Both the position numbers and the translations under genes were made by a program. Positions 34,833-44,251 of a stretch of DNA of 64,000 nucleotides are shown piece by piece (position 1 is the stretch's first letter; every line of letters starts with the position of its first letter). The notes beneath the pieces are model-generated. The model was not told the DNA's origin. It worked only from the letters and a program-made list of their open reading frames with translations, and ran no database searches. The DNA lies in NCBI GenBank assembly GCA_030613245.1, contig JAUWMI010000023.1, positions 1 through 64,000 on the forward strand, written 5' to 3'. The stretch comes from Candidatus Sumerlaeota bacterium (GTDB lineage: Bacteria; Sumerlaeota; Sumerlaeia; MWCT01; JAUWMI01).

Positions 34833-34943
34833 AGACAGAAATTCCCCCAACAGATTCTAAGAAGAAACCGTCACGTACCAAGGTCGGAGGACATCATACA
34901 ACTGAACCCGGGTTTATGCACCATCAGCGGCGCATTGGAAGTC

Positions 34944-35411
34944 TTAGCCGATGCCTGCCTTATGGTATGCGTCATCGGGCTTGTAGAGCATACGGCCGCA
35001 ATGTTCGCATACATATACATCTTCGGCAAGCGCTGTCAAGTTCGACAGCGGCACCGAAATGTAACACCCACTGCATGTATTACGCTCCAGCCGCGCAATT
35101 GCAGTCTGGCCATAGCGCTGCTTTAACACCTCGTACTTCTCTAACACCTCAGGGTCCACTTCTGCCTTGCAACGGTCAATCTCAGCTTCTGCTTTCCGCT
35201 TTTCTGCCTTTTTAGCAAAGTCAGTTTTGAACTCGAGCTCCTGCAGTCTGATTAACGCTGACAACGTGTCTAACACCCTTCTGTTCACCTCCTTTCTCTT
35301 ATACGGGTGCGGATTTGATATTCCGCTTACTTCCTTCCGTTCTTTATTAATACTTCTCAGCATTTTTCGTACCAACAGTTGATCCACCTGGGAAATATTT
35401 GCAGCCATCAA
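34944..35411 (-). CDS. C4-type zinc ribbon protein with coiled-coil N-terminus
   Basis: The 155 residues have a Lys/Glu-rich helical segment (KTDFAKKAEKRKAEAEIDRCKAEVDPEVLEKYEVLKQRYG), then a zinc ribbon: NTCSGCYISVPLSNLTALAEDVYVCEHCGRMLY. The two CxxC pairs and spacing match the zf-RING_7 (C4-type zinc ribbon, formerly DUF164) family. Usual members are about 230-250 residues with a longer coiled coil, so this is a shortened form. The role is not established; nucleic-acid or protein contacts are assumed. Confidence 0.72.
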   Translation of the reverse strand: MMAANISQVDQLLVRKMLRSINKERKEVSGISNPHPYKRKEVNRRVLDTLSALIRLQELEFKTDFAKKAEKRKAEAEIDRCKAEVDPEVLEKYEVLKQRYGQTAIARLERNTCSGCYISVPLSNLTALAEDVYVCEHCGRMLYKPDDAYHKAGIG

Positions 35412-35975
35412 TGCTAAGATCCAAAGTTACAGGCAATAAGGCCGTCAGAAAAATCTTCGATATTTTCTTTCACAAATCCCAGACCATTCTCCCGCTGTTG
35501 GAAATGATACGATGCTTTCCAAATCAAACAGCACTACTCTGTATTTTCGCCTTCAGATTACCCTGTAGGGCAAACCGGTGTCAAGGGAAAAATTTCATAT
35601 GTAACCTCTTTCAATGCAAGCTCCTTAAATACCGACCATTTTGCCCATGCGAAGGTTTGGCGAAGGGGTGCCCCGTTTTAGTGCACAGCACTTTACTATT
35701 TATTCATAGGAAATTAAAATAATGGCCCTTGTCTTGGTTAATTCCTTTTTGGTTTTGTAAAAATGTGCACAATTGTCACATACCCTGAGGCCAGTTAGAT
35801 AAAGTGTGCCAATTTGACCATATGACGCTTGGCCTTCACATCCAGCATATGCCCCGATAATGAATTTGCGTTATACTGTTGCACATGTAAAAATCCGTCC
35901 TATCACCTTTTGATTGAATAAACCGCGTATAGTCAATGAGCCTCAGGCTCATAAAGAATACCCAGAATAGGAACA
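35412..35975. other. gene-free stretch
   Basis: I see no gene, palindrome or strong promoter in these bases between two minus-strand genes. The composition is AT-richer than neighbouring coding sequence. Confidence 0.4.
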
Positions 35976-36359
35976 TTACTCAGTTGATGGTTCTGGCTCG
36001 TGAAGCAAGCGCCGGATTTCGCCGACTAACACTTCAGTGTCGAAAGGCTTCACCAAGTAGGCCGAGGCCCCTAGCCCCACTGCGCGCTCCCGCGTTTGTT
36101 GCCCATCATCTCCTGTAACCACGATCACCGGTAAGGCCGGAAGGCTTTTTCGAAGCTGGCTCAGCACGTCAAATCCGTCAACAACCGGCATGCGCAGGTC
36201 AAGCACCAGCAGATCAGGCCGGTACATATTTGCCATTTGCAATGCTGCCTTTCCTGTGCTTGCAGTCATAGCCTTATAACCCGAGGATCGTAGCATCAAA
36301 TCAAGCGTTGCCAATTCATCGGGATCGTCGTCAATCACCAGAATACGCTTTGGTTCCAT
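35976..36359 (-). CDS. receiver-only response regulator
   Basis: The 127 residues are a complete CheY-like receiver: ILVIDDDPDE (acid pocket), D54 in LLVLDLRMP (phosphoacceptor), T82 and K104 (YLVKPFD), with no output domain. It probably works as a phosphorelay or protein-interaction switch. No kinase is nearby. In contrast to the receiver at 2017-3693, the Asp is intact. GGGAGGTATGTT precedes the ATG on the minus strand, giving a good ribosome site. Confidence 0.9.
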   Translation of the reverse strand: MEPKRILVIDDDPDELATLDLMLRSSGYKAMTASTGKAALQMANMYRPDLLVLDLRMPVVDGFDVLSQLRKSLPALPVIVVTGDDGQQTRERAVGLGASAYLVKPFDTEVLVGEIRRLLHEPEPSTE

Positions 36360-36547
36360 AACATACCTCCCAGTGGGCTCTCTCTAAATTGTAATAATAC
36401 TCCTCTCCCTGCTTTGTCAAGAGACTTAGATGGTAATAACTCCCGATTCTTTCGACACTAACGGATCAACTGAATAATCGTATTGCCGCGTAGTCATAAT
36501 CCCTGACTCTTTCGAAACCCTCCGGGGCACAACACGCCGTGCCCGCA

Positions 36548-38815
36548 CTAAAACAGATCTCTTACAGCTTTCTCGACGTACTCCATCACCAGTTCCGGCG
36601 TAGTGCAGCGCATCTGGTAGTTCACGGGAAGGCCCATTAACTCCTCGGCAGAAAGATCAAACGGACACGCCCGCACTACCCCATGGTTCTCGTGCTCCCA
36701 CATAGCACCCCACCGGTGCTCATCAGAGGCGCCATACAGCGTAATTGTGGGAGTACCCAGAGCAAAGGCAAGATGTTTGGCGCCCGAGTCTGGTGTAATA
36801 AGCAGGCGTGCACGTTGGAGCAGCGCACCAAGCTCTACAAGCGATGTCCCCGCATAGTTTCTCGCCCGCAGTTTATAGAGGTTGATCATACCATCAAGTC
36901 GTGCTGCTAGCGCCTGCTCGCCGCTGAACACTATCTGCGCGCGAGATTTCGACTTGTCCGCCGCGGCGGATTCCAGCATCTGCGCCAGCTTCCCCCACGC
37001 CTCCTCTGGCCACTGCTTGGCAGGCAACTTGGCCCCCGGGCTGATGACGATCAGCCGCGACGCCTCAATCTCGTCCGCCGCAAGCCGCGCGCAAATGCGT
37101 GCCTCCACGTCCTCGGGAATTACGAACTCATACGGCTCGGGCGATCCCTTTACTCCCAGCGGCTCCAGAAGCTGCACACCGTTTAAAATCTCGTTTATGC
37201 CGAGATTCTTTACAACTGGATGCGAAACCATCTGGTACCAGAGCCGTCTGGAAAAACCAATGTCCTGGTCATATGCTATAGTTGGTGCCCGGGTAGTCAG
37301 AAAGAGTGGCCCTGGCGGCGCACCATGATAGTATTCTATCACAACCACAGAAAACTTCCTGCTGCCGAGCCGTTTGGCAATTAGCTTACGCCGTTGCCTC
37401 CATGTTCCCCACTGCTCAGGCGGACACACAATAATTTCACTAAAGATCCGCTGGGCCGCGGAAGCTGGACCGCCATGCGCATAGAGCTCAGCCCCTTGAG
37501 GGTATGTAAGCAGCGTAAGCGTGGCCTCAGGCAGACAGCGTCTCAATAGCCTGAGCGACGGCTGAAGGAGAATCAGATCCCCCAGGTATCCACACGCAAC
37601 AATGAGTATCGATCCAACAGGCGCTGGTAGCGCAGTCCGCCCAGGCGAATTTTCCCTCGGCAGCGGCGCCCCCCGAGGCATCACAAACGTTCTGTACCCC
37701 ACTACAGCCGCCCTGCGCACTGGGCGTTTCGCTGTATCGCAAAGATGGCGCGCCAATTGCCGCCCGATCTCCACGCCTGCCGATATGCTGCGGCGCACGC
37801 GAGCACCCGAGTGCACATAGCCCGCAATAAACCCCGCCTGGCGTACGCCCCAAAGCAGATTCATAGCCAGAACAGATAGGATGCCGCGCACTTCTTTCGA
37901 ATAAGAAGACAGGTCGTGCAATGGTGCAGCGCACTTACCGTCCTGCTGGCATGTGCGCCCCGGGATTCCGGGTGTGGTTGGTTTCCCCTTCTCCTTAAAC
38001 AGGTAGATCATAAGTTTTTCCAACGTGCCCAGTGGAAGGGCGACAATGTCATAGCATGCGAAAGAAAGATACTGGCGCTTCTGTTCGCGAATGTAATACG
38101 CTACCCCGTCGCTGTACGCACGTCGCAGCAGATAGCCGAGACGTAAGCGCTCCTGCCCGATGTAATGATACACAATAAGACCAGGTACCAGGCGCACGCG
38201 AAAGCCTTTGACCCGCAGCCGACGCCATAGCTCCGCATCCTCGCGGCCTGCATCATAGCGTCTTGCTTCGATGCGCATATCGCCACCAATCTCCTGGAAT
38301 CGCTCCTGCGCGAGAATCTCGTGTCGCACCGCCATATTCGCGGTCTGCGCATAATACCGCGCCCCAGTTGTCGAATACCCGGGCCCGCTACTGAGCATTC
38401 CAGGTACCGATAATCCCACCAGCCACCCAAGTTCTGGATGCCACCAGCGCGGGAATCGCAGCCTACCCGCTGGCAGTACTAAACCGCCAATGGCGTCCAC
38501 TTCTTTAAGCTCGTGGCCAATTTTCTCCAGCCAGCGTGGCTCAGCTGTGCAGTCGTCGTCTATGAACGCTACGATCTCACCGTGCGCAGCATCAAGCCCG
38601 CGGTTGCGCGCCTCAGCAAAGCTGCCGCCTGTACGATTTTCTACCCGCACGATGCGGCACCCCGTGTGCTGCATGATCATCTCCGCAGTTCCATCAGTCG
38701 AGCCGTTATCCACGACAACGACTTCGAAGTCACGCGCTGTCTGCTGCTCAAGACTTTCCAGGCAACGCTGTAGCTCGACTTTGCGATTACGGGTGAGGAG
38801 CAAAACGCTAATCAT
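36548..38815 (-). CDS. GT2-GT9 fusion glycosyltransferase
   Basis: The 755 residues start with a GT2 (GT-A) domain (ISVLLLTRNRKVELQRCLESL, VVVDNGSTDGT, IVAFIDDDC with the DxD-type motif, to about residue 260). A middle region follows with a possible membrane-contacting helix. A GT9 domain runs from about residue 400: SILIVACGYLGDLILLQPSL, VISPGAKLPAKQWPEEAW and LLITPDSGAKHLAFALGTPTITLYG. GT9 members (heptosyltransferases) build the LPS inner core, so the pair may transfer two sugars in sequence to an envelope glycan. This order on one chain is uncommon. The neighbour at 39131 is another GT2. Confidence 0.85.
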   Translation of the reverse strand: MISVLLLTRNRKVELQRCLESLEQQTARDFEVVVVDNGSTDGTAEMIMQHTGCRIVRVENRTGGSFAEARNRGLDAAHGEIVAFIDDDCTAEPRWLEKIGHELKEVDAIGGLVLPAGRLRFPRWWHPELGWLVGLSVPGMLSSGPGYSTTGARYYAQTANMAVRHEILAQERFQEIGGDMRIEARRYDAGREDAELWRRLRVKGFRVRLVPGLIVYHYIGQERLRLGYLLRRAYSDGVAYYIREQKRQYLSFACYDIVALPLGTLEKLMIYLFKEKGKPTTPGIPGRTCQQDGKCAAPLHDLSSYSKEVRGILSVLAMNLLWGVRQAGFIAGYVHSGARVRRSISAGVEIGRQLARHLCDTAKRPVRRAAVVGYRTFVMPRGAPLPRENSPGRTALPAPVGSILIVACGYLGDLILLQPSLRLLRRCLPEATLTLLTYPQGAELYAHGGPASAAQRIFSEIIVCPPEQWGTWRQRRKLIAKRLGSRKFSVVVIEYYHGAPPGPLFLTTRAPTIAYDQDIGFSRRLWYQMVSHPVVKNLGINEILNGVQLLEPLGVKGSPEPYEFVIPEDVEARICARLAADEIEASRLIVISPGAKLPAKQWPEEAWGKLAQMLESAAADKSKSRAQIVFSGEQALAARLDGMINLYKLRARNYAGTSLVELGALLQRARLLITPDSGAKHLAFALGTPTITLYGASDEHRWGAMWEHENHGVVRACPFDLSAEELMGLPVNYQMRCTTPELVMEYVEKAVRDLF

Positions 38816-39130
38816 GATTATACCAGACTCGCTTTATTAGTCGTAAGCGTAGCTTACGGAACAGGCCAAAGCCGCTGAAGGCCTTATTTTTGTGCGGATG
38901 CTTAGCCTTAAAGTGTGCCATTCAACGTGGCACGGGCATCACGCCACAGGCGTATTTTCAACTTGCCCGTGTAGATTCATCCGCCTAGGCGGATGCCACG
39001 CATAGAACAAAAAGAGGTTCTTGGGATTCCATAGTAAGGGCGTTTAATTAAACGCCCCTACAAGCTATACAAATCTCAACAACTTGAATAGCCATGCCTG
39101 AATGGATTTGATATGCCGGAGATTCGTGTG
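38816..39130. repeat. intergenic region with a long dispersed repeat and a palindrome
   Basis: About 38864-38994 (GGCCAAAGCCGCTGAAGGCC...CATCCGCC) recurs at 49046-49152, and this copy has about 22 extra bases (ACGCCACAGGCGTATTTTCAAC). 39034-39061 is a GTAGGGGC-type palindrome with the GTTTAATTAAAC centre. No gene is present. Confidence 0.65.
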
Positions 39131-40075
39131 TCATTCTGTGAACGCGCGGAGAAGTTCCTTGTCGCTAATCCGAACAGGATCTCTCCGACGCAGACGATGG
39201 CCCAGGATACGCGGAACGCACCGTAGCGCTCGCAGAAATGCTTTCGTCAGCGTGAAGCCGCTGCCCGTTAAAAACTCCCTGCCAATGTGCAAAGGTAGCC
39301 AGAGAAAATGCTTGGTCAGCAAATCAATATCTGTCAGGTTGAGCCAGGTGAAGAGCATCTGGTTTCGCGCCATGAGCGACGTAACCCCTGCATGCCCGAG
39401 CTTCTGCCGCATCGAACTTTTTCCTAGATGGTAGGCCTGACTTCGCGGTTCGTACAGGTTCGTATAGCCACACTTTGCCGCACGGTAGGCCAGATCGTAA
39501 TCTTCCCAGTATCCCGGCGAATAGAGCAGACCGAATCCACCTAGCTCAAGAAAAACGCTGCGCCGCATCGCACACGCACCGCCTTGAAGAAAAAGCGTTC
39601 TCGCTTGCTGCGGTGATTCTCTCCATTGAAGCTCGAAAAGACCCCGCACAAAGCGCGCTGACATGTTAATCTGGTTCGGCTGCTGGTCGCCCCACGACAC
39701 CGTACGCGCGCTCACGCCAAACAGCCGCCCGGATTCCGGGCGAAATGGCTCTAGCAGAGCAGAGAGAAAACCTTCTTTTGCTATAATATCATTATTAATC
39801 AGCACCGCGATCTCGCCTGCTGCAGCAACGACGCCGCGATTCACACTCGCAGCAAACCCCGAATTCGTTTCATTGCGCAGCAGCCGCACTCGCGGAAAAC
39901 GCTCTTCCACTATTTGCCAGCTTTCGTCAGTGCTCGCATCGTCAACCACAATCAGCTCGTACGATAGACCGGTTCTCTTAGCAGAAAGCAGTAGTGATGA
40001 GAGACAACGCCCAAGGTACGGCTTCCCATTCCAGTTTGGTACAATAATACTGAAAGCCAGAGTTTCACGTTCCAT
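39131..40075 (-). CDS. GT2 family glycosyltransferase
   Basis: The ATG at 40075 begins MERETLAFSIIVPNWNGK, the standard GT2 start; a TTG further upstream would add 47 residues without homology. The 314 residues include LIVVDDASTDES, IAVLINNDI (metal-binding region), FLQGGACAMRRSVFLELGGF and YWEDYDLAYRAAKCGY, as in rhamnosyl-type GT2 enzymes. The C-terminal part is basic and hydrophobic. It probably adds a sugar to a polysaccharide repeat or LPS-like glycan at the inner membrane face. It is next to the GT2-GT9 fusion on the same strand. Confidence 0.85.
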   Translation of the reverse strand: MERETLAFSIIVPNWNGKPYLGRCLSSLLLSAKRTGLSYELIVVDDASTDESWQIVEERFPRVRLLRNETNSGFAASVNRGVVAAAGEIAVLINNDIIAKEGFLSALLEPFRPESGRLFGVSARTVSWGDQQPNQINMSARFVRGLFELQWRESPQQARTLFLQGGACAMRRSVFLELGGFGLLYSPGYWEDYDLAYRAAKCGYTNLYEPRSQAYHLGKSSMRQKLGHAGVTSLMARNQMLFTWLNLTDIDLLTKHFLWLPLHIGREFLTGSGFTLTKAFLRALRCVPRILGHRLRRRDPVRISDKELLRAFTE

Positions 40076-40426
40076 TGGCAATTGGCTTCCCGCAAAGCGC
40101 CTGTGTAAATATCTGAAGAGAGGCGTCTGTCTCGGCGGAGGTTTTCTCTTGCGCGCCTCCCGCCTGAATTGATCGTACAACGGGACGACTGTAGTGCGAC
40201 ACCCGGAGCTTGTCAATATTCATGTCAGCTGCGCCAATCGGCAATCTTCGCCGAACAATGGCCCACCAAAATTCCTCATGATACAGTATTTGTCCCTGTG
40301 TGTTTAACAGCATAACGCACTGGAAAAATTCCAATTGACCACCTCTCAAGAGCAAGATATTCTAGGCTGTGATAAATAGAGCAAGCAATTAAATTCTAAA
40401 AATCCATGGTGGGCATTTGACAAAAA
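40076..40426. other. gap between divergent glycan genes
   Basis: A minus-strand open frame (stop at 40065) covers most of it, but only a TTG or an internal ATG could start it and it has no family signature. No clear promoter or hairpin was found. Confidence 0.35.
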
Positions 40427-41968
40427 ATGAGCCTGACGTATCGACAGTTTCTATTAAACCCCTTTTGTCTTTTGCAAATATTGTTCTCATTAATATGCTT
40501 TTGCTTTATTGCCCAAAATGCTGATTGCTTCTCTTCCACCGAGCACATTGTGGGAGCATATTATTTTGTCTGGTATCAGAACAATGAGTATACAGACCTT
40601 GAAGGAGATGGAAGAGATGCAGATGATAACTATCGCTGGGAACCGCTGCCAAGCAATCCTTGTGATATGTCAGTCGCTTGGCATAAAAAGGAAATCAAAG
40701 ATATGATGGAAGCATTGATCGATGTGGTTCTTGTCGATACCTGGTCGCCGAGCTGGTTCTGGAACAGCCTGAACAATTTGGTCACCGCAATAAACGAGCT
40801 GAAGGCCGAAGGCTATGAGCCGCCGAAATTAGCACTTTTCTATGATACTCCACTCTTATCAGGTCCAGCCAGAGATTTGACGAATTCAACGGATTTAGCC
40901 TATTTCTATAACATAATTAAGCAATTTTATGATGTCGTTCCTGACTCGCTGAGAGCAAAAATTGATGGCCAGCCGTTGTTGCTCTTCTTTATCCCATATA
41001 ACTATCCAGCGGCCCGCTGGGTTGATTATTGGGATGCCAACACGTTTTCTTATGTAAAGAACAATTTTGTAAATGATTTTGGCCAGACACCCTATATCTT
41101 AACGTGCGACCATCTCCATGGCGATTTCTATGGCAGCTGGAATGGAGCAGATAAAGACGGTACCTTGCAGGATGTCTCGAGTGCAACCGATGGAGAATTT
41201 CGCTGGTTTGCTTCTTTAGGAGATAGCGATGGGCCGCTGGTTCTTCCCAAAACTATCTCCATCAGCCCTGGCTACTGGTTTGTGAGCAATCCCCATCCCG
41301 ACCCTACATATCCCAGCTCTACTTATCCTAAGGCGTACCGTCATAGCGGCGCAAGATATACAAGTGATTGGACTATCGCCAATAGTAATAGGTCGGGTAG
41401 ATTTCTGGTAATTATCGAGACCTGGAACGAATTATTTGAAGGCACCAACATTAGTGAATCATCCACCACCACAAGTTATCCCGACCAGGGCGCCGATAGC
41501 TGGGGCAGTGACCCACGACTGTATATTGATATAACCGCGCAATATGCCAAAAGTTGGAATGACAATATTGATTTTAACTGCATGTTTATTGACGACAGCA
41601 TTTCAACAAGTATGGTTGCCGGGAGTGTATACAATGCTACAATCACGGTGCGAAATATCGGTGATGATAAATGGCAGGCGAGTTCTTTTCTCCTGGCACA
41701 GGACGACACGGACGGTGTGCCCGGGCTTTTTCATCCGAGCACTCCCAATTTTGTAAATAATCGACGTGTTGGACTTGGCTTAGAGCAAATTTATCGAGGA
41801 AAGCCGCTCAACTTTAATGTGGTTCTTCAGGCTCCCTTAATACCAGGGGTTTACACCCCACAATGGAAGATGGTGAAGAATTCTTCGATCTGGTCTACTG
41901 GTTCGCTGGGAAAAACAATTAATGTAACTCAACCAACTTCAGCACGATTTTGGCAACTATATAAATGA
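40427..41968 (+). CDS. secreted GH99-like protein with Ig-like domain and W-x-L-Y tail
   Basis: The 513 residues have a signal-type hydrophobic segment (LLQILFSLICFCFIA). A TIM-barrel part follows with HIVGAYYFVWY, KLALFYDTPLL and IIETWNELFEGTNISES, the last matching the WNEW-x-EGT block of GH99/GH71/WbsX-like proteins. Residues about 385-500 look like an NBR1-type Ig domain (SMVAGSVYNATITVRNIGDDKW; PGVYTPQWKMV). The ending FWQLYK parallels the tails of the two paralogs at 4039 and 6583. It may cut alpha-mannan-like glycans outside the cell, but the substrate is not provable from sequence. Confidence 0.75.
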   Translation: MSLTYRQFLLNPFCLLQILFSLICFCFIAQNADCFSSTEHIVGAYYFVWYQNNEYTDLEGDGRDADDNYRWEPLPSNPCDMSVAWHKKEIKDMMEALIDVVLVDTWSPSWFWNSLNNLVTAINELKAEGYEPPKLALFYDTPLLSGPARDLTNSTDLAYFYNIIKQFYDVVPDSLRAKIDGQPLLLFFIPYNYPAARWVDYWDANTFSYVKNNFVNDFGQTPYILTCDHLHGDFYGSWNGADKDGTLQDVSSATDGEFRWFASLGDSDGPLVLPKTISISPGYWFVSNPHPDPTYPSSTYPKAYRHSGARYTSDWTIANSNRSGRFLVIIETWNELFEGTNISESSTTTSYPDQGADSWGSDPRLYIDITAQYAKSWNDNIDFNCMFIDDSISTSMVAGSVYNATITVRNIGDDKWQASSFLLAQDDTDGVPGLFHPSTPNFVNNRRVGLGLEQIYRGKPLNFNVVLQAPLIPGVYTPQWKMVKNSSIWSTGSLGKTINVTQPTSARFWQLYK

Positions 41969-42000
41969 GGGGTCGGAGATAAAACTCCCCGACCCCTCAT
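41965..42000 (+). terminator. long hairpin at the stop codon of the 40427 gene
   Basis: ATGAGGGGTCGG (41965-41976, including the TGA) pairs perfectly with CCGACCCCTCAT (41989-42000). No T-run follows, so it may stabilise the mRNA end rather than terminate. Confidence 0.5.
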
Positions 42001-42658
42001 CCCGACACTGAACGAAGTGAAGGGGAGGGATCTCCTTGTCAAGCCATTATAGAGATCCATCCACTTCGGATTTATTGATTCTATCACCCTTATTTTCTTT
42101 TCACGTCTCCAACCCTTTATCTGACGCTCTCTACGACGAGCACTTACTATATCAGCAAAAACGCCATAATATACCGGTATGCCTTTTTATGGAACTTGGT
42201 CGCCAAGGCGACCGAGATTCGTCTCACCAAGTTACTACTTGACCCTACATATAACACACGATTATTCTTGTTTGTAAGAACATATACATATCCTAATCTA
42301 TTTCTCATATCGTTAGTCATTATAGGGGTAAGATCCTTCGTCGTTTCGCTCCTCAGGATGAGCAGTCGGCGTTTCAAAATTCCCCGACTGCTCATATAAA
42401 TAATATCGAATTTGTTTCATTGCAAAGATAAACGTTGTTTTACAAAAACACTCTTTGGCATAAAGGTAAAAATATTCGATAAAGATTGTATATTGGTACT
42501 TTAAGCAGCACCTCAATTTTTACAACTCTCTTGCACCCATGCTAACCCAGGACTTAAATTAAGAACGCTCTCTCTTTTATGCGAAAGAACGTAACTTTGC
42601 AACAAAGGAACCGCAAAGAGCCAATCTCACCCTCAAGGCTAAGGAGATCTATCTGCCA
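41969..42658. other. gene-poor stretch with hairpins and a gene remnant
   Basis: It contains the hairpin at 41965-42000, a GIY-YIG fragment (minus strand), a GATCCTTCGTCG...CAGGATG repeat-like segment (about 42332-42360), and a second 12-bp stem ATGAGCAGTCGG (42358-42369)/CCGACTGCTCAT (42384-42395) that resembles the first. No intact gene is found. Confidence 0.5.
42147..42320 (-). pseudogene. GIY-YIG endonuclease remnant
   Basis: A frame starting about 42320 or 42308 reads GYVYVLTNKNNRVLYVGSSSNLVRRI, the N-terminal half of a GIY-YIG domain (UvrC/URI type). After RRI the expected conserved helix and Glu are missing and a stop follows within 20 residues. A 16-base palindrome (GGTCGCC-AA-GGCGACC, 42198-42213) sits exactly at the break. 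The gene is probably broken; such small GIY-YIG genes are often mobile. Confidence 0.6.
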
Positions 42659-43864
42659 ATGAGCAATACCGACCGCAAGCTCGCAAACCTGTATCGTCAG
42701 GTTATCCGCAAAGCTGATGCACTGAGATCCCTAATAGTCGCCGCGAGTAAATTCATCCACGATCACCCAGAACTGGGCGAACAGGAATTCGAATGCTCGC
42801 AGCGCTTAGTAGATGAGCTCCGTGCGCATGGCTTCCAGGTTGAAATGCCCATTGGCGGGATGCCCACCGCGTTCCGCGCCACATTGAAAGGTCGGCGTAC
42901 CGGCCCCACAATAGCTTTCCTTGCCGAATACGACGCACTGCCGACTGTAGGCCATGGATGCGGCCATAATTTTATCGGCACCGCTTCAGCCTTTGCTGGC
43001 ATCGTGCTCTCTGATGTAATGAACTCACTCAACGGACGCATCCTCGTGATCGGCACTCCAGCGGAAGAGACTATTGGAGGCAAAATCACACTCCTTGAGG
43101 CAGGGATCTTCGCGGATGTAGATGTGACCCTCATGGTTCATCCCAGCACCGAAACGCGCATTTACTATAGCTCCCTGGCCGCCCAGGTCATCGAGATCGA
43201 ATTTCGTGGCAAGCCTTCCCATGCTGCTGCATCTCCCTGGCTGGGTATTAATGCCCTCGATGCCCTGGTTCAGACTTATGTAGCCATTGATAACTTGAAG
43301 AAACAGCTCAGCCCCTCAGTGCGCATCCCCGGCATTATTACCTACGGCGGCGCTCGCCCCAATATTGTTCCCGAGCGAGCCGTCGGCCAATTCAGCGTGC
43401 GGGCCGAGAGCTCAGCCGCGCTCTCAGACGTGATAAAAAAGGTAAAAGCATGCGCAAGAGGAGCAGCTCTTGCCACACGTGCCCGTCTCTCCTTCCGTAT
43501 TATAGACCGCCGCTATGACGAAATGCGAAGCAACCGTACTCTCGCTAGCCTGTTTGAAAACCGCTGGCGTGCGCTCGGCGGCCAAATTCGCGAATCCTCC
43601 CTTAAAGGTCGAGGCTCGGTTGACATCGGAAATCTCAGCCACGTAATCCCTGCTATTCATCCGTCAATTGCAATCACCAATCCAGAAACGCCCGGGCACT
43701 CCCGAGAGTTCGCGCATGCCGCTATTAGTCCTCGCGCCAATTGCGAACTTCTCCGCGTTGTAAAAACCCTGGCCCTTACGGCACTTGACATTTTAACTCA
43801 GAAACAGGCTCTTAAAAAGATTAGGGCAGAGTTTCAACTGCAACGCAGCGCCAAAAGCAAGTAA
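42659..43864 (+). CDS. M20-type amidohydrolase (AbgB/PM20D2-like)
   Basis: The 401 residues carry the family features: FIHDHPELGEQEFECSQ, AFLAEYDALPTVGHGCGHN (metal-binding Cys/His), GTPAEETIGGK (metal-binding Glu) and FRGKPSHAAASPWLGINALDA (dimerisation-domain start). Near the end are IPAIHPSIAITNPETPGHSREF and its His. Members hydrolyse N-acyl or gamma-glutamyl-type amide bonds, such as p-aminobenzoyl-glutamate or dipeptides; the substrate is not fixed here. It lies alone between repeat-rich gaps. Confidence 0.9.
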   Translation: MSNTDRKLANLYRQVIRKADALRSLIVAASKFIHDHPELGEQEFECSQRLVDELRAHGFQVEMPIGGMPTAFRATLKGRRTGPTIAFLAEYDALPTVGHGCGHNFIGTASAFAGIVLSDVMNSLNGRILVIGTPAEETIGGKITLLEAGIFADVDVTLMVHPSTETRIYYSSLAAQVIEIEFRGKPSHAAASPWLGINALDALVQTYVAIDNLKKQLSPSVRIPGIITYGGARPNIVPERAVGQFSVRAESSAALSDVIKKVKACARGAALATRARLSFRIIDRRYDEMRSNRTLASLFENRWRALGGQIRESSLKGRGSVDIGNLSHVIPAIHPSIAITNPETPGHSREFAHAAISPRANCELLRVVKTLALTALDILTQKQALKKIRAEFQLQRSAKSK

Positions 43865-44052
43865 AAAGATAAATTCGCCCCAGGCGGATAAATCCTGGCA
43901 ATGTTAAAGGTGCTCGGGAGTGAGGATTAAGCTCTCGGCAGGAAAGAAGGAGTCATACCGAATTCCACGGCAGGATGCAGAAATAGCCCTTATGATCCTG
44001 CGGGCGTTGAGAATATTACGCGAAACGTATTAACGGGGAAATACGAAGAAAG

Positions 44053-44071
44053 GCGGCGTTTAGCCGCTTTC
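44053..44071 (-). terminator. terminator of the small gene at 44060
   Basis: On the minus strand GCGGC, a loop of TAAAC and GCCGC (44053-44067) overlap the stop codon and are followed by CTTTCTTCG. Confidence 0.55.
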
Positions 44072-44251
44072 TGGACTTACTGTGAGCACGCTGGCGCCAG
44101 TTTTGAAGAGGTTTCCCTTCTTCACACCACGAAAATTCTTCGCCTTTGCCATCGCATCCATGATACTGTTGGCTCGCACGTACACCGACCTCTCAGTGTA
44201 CTTCCCGCTTCCCGCATGTCCGCATTTCACTATGCAACGATACAGCTTCAT
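44060..44251 (-). CDS. small hypothetical protein, 63 residues
   Basis: The product begins MKLYRCIVKCGHAGSGKYTERSVYVRANS and has an alpha/beta-looking composition, with paired CIVKC cysteines. AGAGGT lies about 10 bases before the ATG and a terminator-like hairpin overlaps the stop, both favouring a real gene. I do not recognise a family. Confidence 0.5.
   Translation of the reverse strand: MKLYRCIVKCGHAGSGKYTERSVYVRANSIMDAMAKAKNFRGVKKGNLFKTGASVLTVSPESG

Noticed and set aside
40065-40355. possible minus-strand gene before the GT2 gene
   Set aside because: It has only a TTG or internal ATG start, overlaps the GT2 start, and shows no homology that I recognise.
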